Assembly (NCBI GenBank): GCA_017553035.1
Contig: JAFZNE010000088.1
Span: 1-64,000 of the forward strand
Length of the DNA stretch: 64,000 nucleotides
Reading direction: 5' to 3'
Source of the DNA: Lachnospiraceae bacterium
Lineage (GTDB): Bacteria; Bacillota; Clostridia; Lachnospirales; Lachnospiraceae
The notes below the pieces were generated by a model. It ran no database searches, was not told the DNA's origin, and saw only the letters and a program-made list of their open reading frames with translations. This document shows, in pieces, positions 55,701 through 62,046 of the stretch. The number at the start of each line of letters is the position of its first letter. Position 1 is the first letter of the stretch. The position numbers and the translations under genes are program-made.

Positions 55701-55972
55701 ACATAGAACGATATCTTGTTGTAATAGATCAGACAGATGAACATCGAGATAAGAAAATGCAGAAACAGAACTTTCACAAAGTCAAAATCCAGCTCAAAAG
55801 CCGAAGCGATCCCGCAGATCGTTCCGAATGTCGCCATAAACACGAGCACTCCCCTTATGACACACAAAAAAAGGCGGGGTTCTCTTGTTTCCGCCTTGAT
55901 CATGTTCAGCGAAATGCCGTAGTTATCAAGCTCTGCGGTACGTAATGCACCAGCTCTCGTAACCGGTTTCAT
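52748..55972 (-). CDS. Membrane-bound transglutaminase-like protein (TgpA type)
   Basis: 1074 residues from ATG 55972 (GGAG upstream; a TTG five codons earlier is possible). About six to seven helices span 35-275, then an outer region of ~500 residues, longer than in TgpA, and the transglutaminase core with Cys788 (RRGYCAHFASSACLLLRS), His855 (SAHAWIEVY) and, at the usual Asp, Glu871 in GYGWIPYEMTPP. A Gln/Asn spacer, a further helix (~930-955) and a cytoplasmic tail with DUF4129-like ARYTEALG end it. Its gene follows MoxR and DUF58, the standard arrangement of this system. Confidence 0.9.
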   Translation of the reverse strand: MKPVTRAGALRTAELDNYGISLNMIKAETREPRLFLCVIRGVLVFMATFGTICGIASAFELDFDFVKVLFLHFLISMFICLIYYNKISFYVGYLLLLALFAWFSIKYFWYINSGFQAFLNVTGRKYASFFNLPAVRDATEVISDRYETITMLMIFLGVLFALLLNIAISAYMSLFLTFLVTFLPLQVAFYINRNIPLPYLMMILAVYISVMVLKRSGNYALPSKYGKEHIFAMKRTGLFGKKQKTVHKYLVNGTGMVWVAVISIATAMMFMLVMNGMLKRTANTDEVTNVVKAKTDEYVKTIAQGGISALFNRYDSVGGLSRGQLGGVGSVSPDFQTDLIVRFVPYSADSIYLRSYLGKSYANNRFWPSFTPKERDSIVKTLDSSGNSVYEEGWCDDDYFPVLAGSRPEFSDSSEIVIPGEDTENEPMYIFSSDIDLTDPGTQYGWKNAGKIWIGNVGAEAAGEYLPYYSYNSTLFKNQNNMPFSNEWWHATKGYHSFGGSAGSNLIPAYFYDAYSMTDDEETIQGYGTDDMIEAYEGTFMPYSSASYYQPNPEVSRDYESYVYEKYLDVPEEIRGALGTVANEAGIDELAAEFIRIKDKYSDDDFSFYSEIMDKENGLSGSARAIALEILRNNLSRVQTLGNYTIMREPAQYLAVSSIDYGELMFRDEAKVEEEFGYIVNELRMSAELYLELENVDASAMYWHDAYLLIADLFEKHKDTLLSGGYQYAASSYDYDDYQALQSLRLKILSKLRSFYRNEFSYTMSPGRTPNGRDVVEYFLTKRRRGYCAHFASSACLLLRSIGIPTRYVEGYVISPEDINQGTVIDTDTTSWKTGDYGYEESAVIEVEISDASAHAWIEVYIDGYGWIPYEMTPPSDEDTMFGGGLFGFLSGIVTGRQRQQSARNNAGTAQNDQDAQNGETTADRKSVLDGITFILIPLMWLAAIFVIVVAGVFATRKIICLVKLRKLEKNGNYSEALLVRYRKLLKTMQAKKVVKTENPTVETVFDELKMFFTEMNAGQEKDGKAASESGKELPENCMELIETVNTAAFSDAGIDEARYTEALGKIREIKKRI

Positions 55973-55991
55973 TAAATGTTTCTCCAATCTC

Positions 55992-57101
55992 TTATTCGGA
56001 CGTTTGCAGTTTTGCGTTATGGATTATCGCTACTTCGGGGATTTCATTTCTGATCCTCGAGCACAGATCATCCGATATCCTGAAATTCTCATATGTCCCG
56101 CAATACAGTTCATATACTGTCCGGGTCAGCTCATCTTCGGAAGAAGCTTTGAGTTTCTCAAATGAATGACTCTCGGTATCGTACATGATCGTAAATACGG
56201 TTTCGCCCTGTTTGATCAGTCTTTTTGTCAGCGAGTACCATATCGAAAGCGTACCCTGCATGAGTTCCTGTGCTTTTGTCCCGATCTCGATCACCGGGAA
56301 CAGGCAGTAAAAATTCTCACGCATTCTTTCAAAATCACGCACCATCGGCTCATCAAGCCTTGCCGTCTGCTTCCAGTGCATATCGCGCAATTTATCTCCG
56401 GGTGCGTACTCCCTTATCTGCCTGATCTCTCTTGTCAGTTCACCGGTCAGCGAATTCTCGGCATCTTCTTCCATCGGGGACTTTCTGACCTTAAGATCGT
56501 CCGTTGAAACTTCTTCCGGGAGGATCGCAGTCTTCATCCTTTTATTGAACTGTATCTTACGCGTTTTCATATGTAGCAGATCGGTCACCTGAAGACTGTC
56601 GGCTGTAAATTCAAACAGTCCGGGGATCGAAGCGTCAAAGTTCAGATCGTAGCTTCTTCTGCTTTTAGGCGGCGCCGCAAAAACGATCTCATTCTGTCTG
56701 TCATTCGGATAGTATCTGTTTTGAAATGTAAATCCGACTGCACAGTTGAGCAGCGGAATAAAGCCGGTGTTCTCAACATTCATCCTTATTTTCAGGCTGC
56801 AGCTGCTATCCTGTCCGTTTCCCGCTGCGATATCCGTAATATAAGATGCCGTTATCCCATTTTCATTTTCCGAAGAACCGGGATCTTCCTTCAGATAAGG
56901 AATCGCGATCGGCAGCGTATCAAATGTTATCTTGAGCTTACCTGCCGCTGAATAACAAAGGATGATCGATATCGGCGGCAGCAGGAGCATCATGAGCAGG
57001 AGTGCCGTCAGGACCGGCTGTCGGTAAAACAGCGCTCCGAGCAGTATTACCAGTACTGCCAGGATATATGTTATAATATACCAGATATTTTTCTTCACCA
57101 T
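55992..57101 (-). CDS. DUF58-domain membrane protein
   Basis: 369 residues. Two N-terminal helices (about 8-50), a beta-rich middle, and the DUF58 motif LTREIRQIREYAPGDKLRDM, with HWKQTARLDEPMVRDFE following it, then a von Willebrand A-like end. Of possible starts, ATG 57101 and GTG 57098 are favoured by GAGG; GTG 57110 is also open. Its gene sits between moxR and the transglutaminase gene. Function of the trio is not settled; a role in cell-envelope protein assembly is commonly proposed. Confidence 0.9.
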   Translation of the reverse strand: MVKKNIWYIITYILAVLVILLGALFYRQPVLTALLLMMLLLPPISIILCYSAAGKLKITFDTLPIAIPYLKEDPGSSENENGITASYITDIAAGNGQDSSCSLKIRMNVENTGFIPLLNCAVGFTFQNRYYPNDRQNEIVFAAPPKSRRSYDLNFDASIPGLFEFTADSLQVTDLLHMKTRKIQFNKRMKTAILPEEVSTDDLKVRKSPMEEDAENSLTGELTREIRQIREYAPGDKLRDMHWKQTARLDEPMVRDFERMRENFYCLFPVIEIGTKAQELMQGTLSIWYSLTKRLIKQGETVFTIMYDTESHSFEKLKASSEDELTRTVYELYCGTYENFRISDDLCSRIRNEIPEVAIIHNAKLQTSE

Positions 57102-57150
57102 TAACCTCACATCAAGCCGCTGTATCAGGCTGTTCCGCGTCTATCGTCCC

Positions 57151-58077
57151 CTAGTTGACCTTTACGACTCTTACCTTGCCAAGCACCTGTTTCAATGCCG
57201 TCTCCGTATCCAGACCGGCTGCCTTTGCACGCGAATTCAGGTGTACCCTGTGCCCGGCTACACAGAGAAATACATCCTGCACATCTTCGGGAGTCACAAA
57301 TCCCCTGCCGGACATATAGCCCCAGGCTTTGGCCATTTTCATGATCGCAATGCTTCCGCGGGGGCTCAGGCCCAGCGAGAAAAACTCCTCATTACGTGTT
57401 GCTTCGGTCAGCGACATGACATATTCATAAATGCTTTCGTCGGTAAACAGCTGTTTTACCTCTTTCTGGGCGTTTACGATATCTTCGGCATTCATTACCG
57501 CCTGAACTTCGGTCAGGTCATGCAGCGAATCCCCTTTCAGGACCGCGATCGCATTCTCCCTGTCCGGATATCCCATTGTGAGGGCGATCAGAAATCTGTC
57601 GAGCTGCGACTCGGGCAGTCTCTGGGTTCCCGCCGATCCGTAAGGATTCTCCGTCGCGATAACGAAGAACGGCTCCGGCAGTTTACGTGTCTGTCCTTCT
57701 ACCGTTGCCTGACGCTCCTCCATTACCTCGAGCAGAGCCGACTGGGTCTTCGGTGAAGTACGGTTGATCTCGTCCGCAAGGAACAGATTAGTATAAATGC
57801 TGCCCTCTTCAAACCTGAATTCACCGGTATTACGGTCATAAAGTCTGAATCCGAGCAGATCCGAAGGCATAACGTCGGGTGTCAGCTGTACTCTCTTGTA
57901 GTCAAGCGACAATGCCTTCGAAAATGCCACTGCCAGCGTGGTCTTTCCTACTCCGGGAATATCCTCGAGCAGTACATGCCCGCCCGCAAGGATCGCGCAC
58001 AGGATCTTTTTTATAACGTCGTCCTTCCCATGGATGACTTTCTTAACTTCATTGATCACACTCTCCGTTTTTTGCAC
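57151..58077 (-). CDS. MoxR-family AAA+ ATPase
   Basis: 308 residues from GTG 58077 (GGAGG eight bases upstream; a TTG at 58092 would include the ribosome site itself). Walker A DIPGVGKTTLA, Walker B NLFLADEINR, sensor ATENPYGSAGTQRLPESQLDRF in two pieces, and arginine-finger region SPRGSIAIMKMAKAW. MoxR proteins are chaperone-like ATPases acting with DUF58 partners, encoded next. Confidence 0.94.
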   Translation of the reverse strand: MQKTESVINEVKKVIHGKDDVIKKILCAILAGGHVLLEDIPGVGKTTLAVAFSKALSLDYKRVQLTPDVMPSDLLGFRLYDRNTGEFRFEEGSIYTNLFLADEINRTSPKTQSALLEVMEERQATVEGQTRKLPEPFFVIATENPYGSAGTQRLPESQLDRFLIALTMGYPDRENAIAVLKGDSLHDLTEVQAVMNAEDIVNAQKEVKQLFTDESIYEYVMSLTEATRNEEFFSLGLSPRGSIAIMKMAKAWGYMSGRGFVTPEDVQDVFLCVAGHRVHLNSRAKAAGLDTETALKQVLGKVRVVKVN

Positions 58078-58114
58078 GGTTTTTTCCTCCAAACTTCCCT
58101 TTTATCCGTATCCG

Positions 58115-58142
58115 GTATACCGGTATACTCACTACTTTCAAA
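58115..58142 (-). promoter_or_regulatory. Promoter with 14-bp palindrome upstream of moxR
   Basis: Minus-strand TTGAAA (58137-58142), 16-base spacer, TATACC (58115-58120). The perfect palindrome GTATACCGGTATAC (58116-58129) covers the -10 and part of the spacer, a good place for a repressor operator. Confidence 0.5.
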
Positions 58143-58159
58143 TTTACGATCCGGTGCTT

Positions 58160-58864
58160 TTAAAGCGCCAGCCATGCACGCAGATCATCAAAATTTCCGT
58201 GCGGAATGCCGGAAATATCGACATCTTTTTTGTTGACGAGGCAGTCGGTGATAAGAAATACCTGCATTCCGGTCTTCAGGGCCGCGACGTCTTCTTCCGC
58301 ATCATTTCCGACCATCAGGCATTCTTCGGGAACCAGGCCGAAGCGCTGTGCAACCTGCTCAAAATACTTTGGATTCGGTTTGCAGAACGTTGAATTCTCA
58401 TAAGTCGTATATCCTTCGAAATCATCCACCGACAATCCCGCCCAGGCTGTTCTTTTTCTGGTCGCTGTATCGGGAAATATGGGGTTTGTTGCCAGGATCA
58501 CCCTGTACCCCGCTGCCTTGATATCATCCACAAGAGGTTTTACTTTTTCGTTGAAACCGACAAACTCCCGGCCTCCTTCAAATTCATTTGCATAGAAAGC
58601 CTCACACTGTTCACGGGCGATCGCAGTCTTTTCCTCGTCGTAGGCTGAATGCATATACTCCCAGAAAGCCTCACAGTTTTTGCTTGACCCGTCATTTAAG
58701 ACCATGCACTTTGTACCGCCCCAGATATGGCCTATCAGCTCCTTGCCGTCAAACCCGAAAGGCATCAGTTTGGCGACAAGAAGCTTGAAATAGCCGTTCG
58801 TGAACTCATCCATATCCATGGGCAGTAAAGTACCATCCAGATCGAACAAAATATTCTTTATCAT
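58160..58864 (-). CDS. HAD-superfamily hydrolase
   Basis: 234 residues. Motif I FDLDGTLLPMDMDEF, motif II VILATNP, motif III Lys in FCKPNPKYF and motif IV CLMVGNDAEEDVAA. The helical cap (about 17-95) contains GFDGKELIGHIWGGTKCMV. A phosphatase of small molecules, substrate unknown. It shares no overlap with its neighbours; pepF begins upstream and ends 40 bases before it. Confidence 0.85.
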   Translation of the reverse strand: MIKNILFDLDGTLLPMDMDEFTNGYFKLLVAKLMPFGFDGKELIGHIWGGTKCMVLNDGSSKNCEAFWEYMHSAYDEEKTAIAREQCEAFYANEFEGGREFVGFNEKVKPLVDDIKAAGYRVILATNPIFPDTATRKRTAWAGLSVDDFEGYTTYENSTFCKPNPKYFEQVAQRFGLVPEECLMVGNDAEEDVAALKTGMQVFLITDCLVNKKDVDISGIPHGNFDDLRAWLAL

Positions 58865-58903
58865 TTCTTTTTCCTTTTCCCTGTTTTTAGTCTGTCCGCC
58901 GTA

Positions 58904-60700
58904 TCAGGCGTACAGCTTCTCCATCTCGTCGAGCAGTTCGTCGAACAGTTTAAGTCCGTCGTTGATCGGCTTGGCCGTTGACATATCAACGCCTGCGATC
59001 TTCAGCAGCTCGATAGGTGTCTTCGAGCAGCCGCCCGAGAGGAATTTCTTGTAATCTTCAACCGCAGGGGCACCCTCGCTCAAAATACGTTCCGCAAGGG
59101 CTACCGCTGCCGAGAATCCGGTTGCATACTGATATACATAGAAATTGTAATAAAAATGAGGGATCCTTGCCCATTCCATCGCAATGGCATCATCGACAAC
59201 CATATCATCCCCGAAGTACAGCTTATTGAGATCATAATAGATCTTCTTCAGCAGGTCGGGAGTCAGAGACTCGCCCTTTTCAGCCATCTCATGTGTCTTC
59301 AGTTCGAATTCGGCAAACATTGTCTGACGGTATACCGTACTCTTGAAGGAATCCAGGAAATGATTGATCAGGTATGCCCTCTGGTCCCTGTCCGTAGTCC
59401 TGGAGAGCAGATATTTTACAAGAAGTACTTCGTTACATGTCGATGCCACTTCAGCTACAAAGATCACATACTGGGCATCAACGTACGGCTGATTCTTAAA
59501 TGAATGGTATGAGTGAAGGGCATGACCCATCTCATGAGCAAGCGTAAACATGCTGTCAAGCGTGCCGGAATGATTGAGCAGCACAAAAGGATGTGCCCCG
59601 GGTACACCGGCTGAATAAGCGCCGCTGCGCTTGCCTTCATTTTCATACACATCGATCCAGCGGTTATCGAAGCCTTCCTTCAGTATCGCGCGGTAATCGT
59701 CGCCCAAAGGCGCGAGAGCCTCGTAAACGGTCTTCTTGGCTTCTTCAAACGGGATCTTGACGTCCACATCCTTAACAAGCGGAACCGCATTATCGTACAT
59801 ATGCAGCTCGTCAACGCCAAGCATTTTCTTACGCAGGCGGACATACCTGTACATCTTATCCATATTGGAATGGATGGCCTCGATCAGGTTCCTGTATACC
59901 TCTCCCGGAACATTATTCCTGAATACGGCCGCATCAAGGCAGGAATCATATTTACGTGCCCTTGCGCTGAAAATGTGCGACTTCACCTGGCCGGCATACA
60001 ATGCTGCAAGCGTGTTCTTATAGCTCTCATATGTGCTGTACATAGCCTCGAAGGCTTCTTTACGCACACGTCTGTCCTGACTCTCAAGGAACGGGATATA
60101 TCTTCCGTGCGTGAGTCTGACCTTTTCGCCGTTCTCATCGGTAATTTCCGGGAAAACCAGATCCGCATTATTGAACATCGAAAATGCATTCCCGGGCAGT
60201 CCGATCACCTCACCTGCCGATGCCAGGAGCTTTTCCATTTCGGGATTCAATGTATGCGCTTTAAAGCGGAGTCTTTCATTCAATGCTCTCCTGAAGTATT
60301 CGAGTTCCGGCTTCTCCGCATAAAACTTCTCTATCTCCCCGTCGGGCAGTGCCAGCAGCTCGGGGTCGATAAATGAAAGCTTCTCGTTTATGCCCACATA
60401 GGTAGTCCTGATACGCATAAGAAGCTTCTGATTCTCAGCATTTCCGGTATCAACATCGGATACCCTTGCAGCATACGAATAAAGCCGGCTTATGGTATAA
60501 TCTATCTCTTCCTCCAGCTTTGCCGCGGCATATACGTTTTCTGCGGTGTTGAGCTTTCCCTCATAGCCCGCAAGTTCCCCGGTAAGCTTCAGGCTCTTCT
60601 CAATGTCCGCCTCCCAGGCAGCCACGTCGGCGTAGATATCCTCCACTTTCCATGTGTCTTCGATCTTTACTTCACTTCTCTTCGGTAATTCCTTAGCCAT
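58904..60700 (-). CDS. pepF: Oligoendopeptidase F
   Basis: 598 residues from ATG 60700 with AGGAGGGG upstream; the frame continues to 60793 only through the repeat element and is not part of the protein. An M3-family zinc metallopeptidase of the cytoplasm that cuts 7-17-residue peptides. The HExxH motif is in TLAHEMGHALHSYHS, with a downstream Glu in FVAEVASTCNEVLL as third ligand. Likely degrades peptides brought in by Opp transporters. Confidence 0.96.
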   Translation of the reverse strand: MAKELPKRSEVKIEDTWKVEDIYADVAAWEADIEKSLKLTGELAGYEGKLNTAENVYAAAKLEEEIDYTISRLYSYAARVSDVDTGNAENQKLLMRIRTTYVGINEKLSFIDPELLALPDGEIEKFYAEKPELEYFRRALNERLRFKAHTLNPEMEKLLASAGEVIGLPGNAFSMFNNADLVFPEITDENGEKVRLTHGRYIPFLESQDRRVRKEAFEAMYSTYESYKNTLAALYAGQVKSHIFSARARKYDSCLDAAVFRNNVPGEVYRNLIEAIHSNMDKMYRYVRLRKKMLGVDELHMYDNAVPLVKDVDVKIPFEEAKKTVYEALAPLGDDYRAILKEGFDNRWIDVYENEGKRSGAYSAGVPGAHPFVLLNHSGTLDSMFTLAHEMGHALHSYHSFKNQPYVDAQYVIFVAEVASTCNEVLLVKYLLSRTTDRDQRAYLINHFLDSFKSTVYRQTMFAEFELKTHEMAEKGESLTPDLLKKIYYDLNKLYFGDDMVVDDAIAMEWARIPHFYYNFYVYQYATGFSAAVALAERILSEGAPAVEDYKKFLSGGCSKTPIELLKIAGVDMSTAKPINDGLKLFDELLDEMEKLYA

Positions 60701-60767
60701 TTTTCCCCTCCTGTTTTTTCTATGCTTTACGTTTTCTTTCAAAAGTAGACAGCCTTGTATTGTTTTG

Positions 60768-60827
60768 CCTTCCCCTTGAGGGGAAGGTGGCAAGATCAGC
60801 TCTGATGATCTTGCCGGATGAGGTGTA
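60768..60827. repeat. Intergenic two-hairpin repeat element between alr and pepF
   Basis: Plus-strand reading: CCTTCCCC-TTGA-GGGGAAGG (60768-60787), then GGCAAGATC-9 bases-GATCTTGCC (60789-60815), then GGATGAGGTGTA. It ends 9 bases before the alr stop and shares GATGAGGTGTA with the hairpins at 24897-24907 and 33042-33052. It may serve as a 3' structure for alr; no good T-run follows. Confidence 0.8.
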
Positions 60828-60835
60828 AACGTTTT

Positions 60836-62005
60836 TTACATCCTCAGCAGCAGTTCCCTCTCCACTACTTTCCCGTCTTTTATATAGCTCCTCGGGACTC
60901 TCTTGCTCACCGCGCAGGTCAGCTCATACGGTATGGTTCCCGCGATCCTTGAGAGCTCTTCGATCGGGTTGTGCGGTCCGAACACTTCGATCTCGCTTCC
61001 GACGCCCACTCCCTGCATATTTGTGATATCGATCATGCACATATCCATGCATATCTTGCCTATCTGCCGTGCGGGACCGGCACTTGTCATCAGCGAGCAT
61101 TTGTTGGACAGGCTCCTGAAGAAGCCATCTGCATATCCGTAAGGCAGCACGCCGACACGTGTTGTTCTCTCTGTCTTAAATATGCCTCCGTAGCTAATCG
61201 CCGTACCTGCCGGATAGGTTTTGATCGTGCTGATAACGGTCTTGAGCGTCATGACCGGCTTCAATCCAAGCTCTGCGGCAAATTCTCCGTATCCGTACAG
61301 CAGCAGTCCGGGCCTTACCATATCAAGAAATGTTTCCGGGTAACGCGCTACGGCTCCGGTATTGGCGCAATGCCTGATCCTGAAAGACTTTCCTGTCTTC
61401 TTCTCTACCGCATCGATGACCGACGTGAACAGTTCAAACTGGTGGAGCGTATAAGCCCTGCATTCTTCTCCTGGTTCGTCCGATACGGCAAAGTGTGTAA
61501 ATATCCCTTCCGCGTCGAGTCCGGGCATATTGACCGCTTCGGAAATGCCGTCCACGCCGTTTTCGAAGAAATCTCCTTCGCACAGATAGCCGAGCCTGGA
61601 CATTCCCGTATCGACCTTGATGTGGATCTTCAGTGTTTTCCCGAGCCTTACCGCTTCTTCCGAGTATTCGACAGCTTTGGCTTTACAGGTTACCGCCTGT
61701 GTTATGTCATACTCGATCAGCCTTGCAACCTGCTCCTTCGGTGTATGTCCGAGGATCAGGATCGGCATTTTGATACCATTGAGACGCAGTTCCATGGCCT
61801 CATCATTGCTGCTGACCGCCAGATAATCGGCTCCTTCTTCTTCCAGCGTCTTGGCTACCGTTACCGAACCGTGTCCGTACGCATCTGCCTTTACCACTCC
61901 CAGGAACTTAACGTCCGGTCCTATCCTCTTTCTTAATGTTTTGTAGTTGTGAACCAATGCATCCAGATCGATCTCCGACCATGTTCTTCTGAGTGTTGAT
62001 TCCAT
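60836..62005 (-). CDS. alr: Alanine racemase
   Basis: 389 residues. It makes D-alanine for peptidoglycan. PLP lysine is Lys39 in GVVKADAYGHGS; the catalytic Tyr lies in GTAISYGGIF; KVDTGMSRLGYL and VGVLPYGYADGF are also typical. Ribosome site GGATG is modest. It lies between the hybrid kinase gene and pepF on the same strand. Confidence 0.96.
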   Translation of the reverse strand: MESTLRRTWSEIDLDALVHNYKTLRKRIGPDVKFLGVVKADAYGHGSVTVAKTLEEEGADYLAVSSNDEAMELRLNGIKMPILILGHTPKEQVARLIEYDITQAVTCKAKAVEYSEEAVRLGKTLKIHIKVDTGMSRLGYLCEGDFFENGVDGISEAVNMPGLDAEGIFTHFAVSDEPGEECRAYTLHQFELFTSVIDAVEKKTGKSFRIRHCANTGAVARYPETFLDMVRPGLLLYGYGEFAAELGLKPVMTLKTVISTIKTYPAGTAISYGGIFKTERTTRVGVLPYGYADGFFRSLSNKCSLMTSAGPARQIGKICMDMCMIDITNMQGVGVGSEIEVFGPHNPIEELSRIAGTIPYELTCAVSKRVPRSYIKDGKVVERELLLRM

Positions 62006-62046
62006 TTTAGTTTCACATCCTTATCAGCATTTTTATTTCAGCGCCC

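Noticed and set aside
60701..60793. 31-residue N-terminal extension of PepF
   Set aside because: It translates the intergenic repeat element; AGGAGGGG sits directly before the ATG at 60700 and homologues start there.
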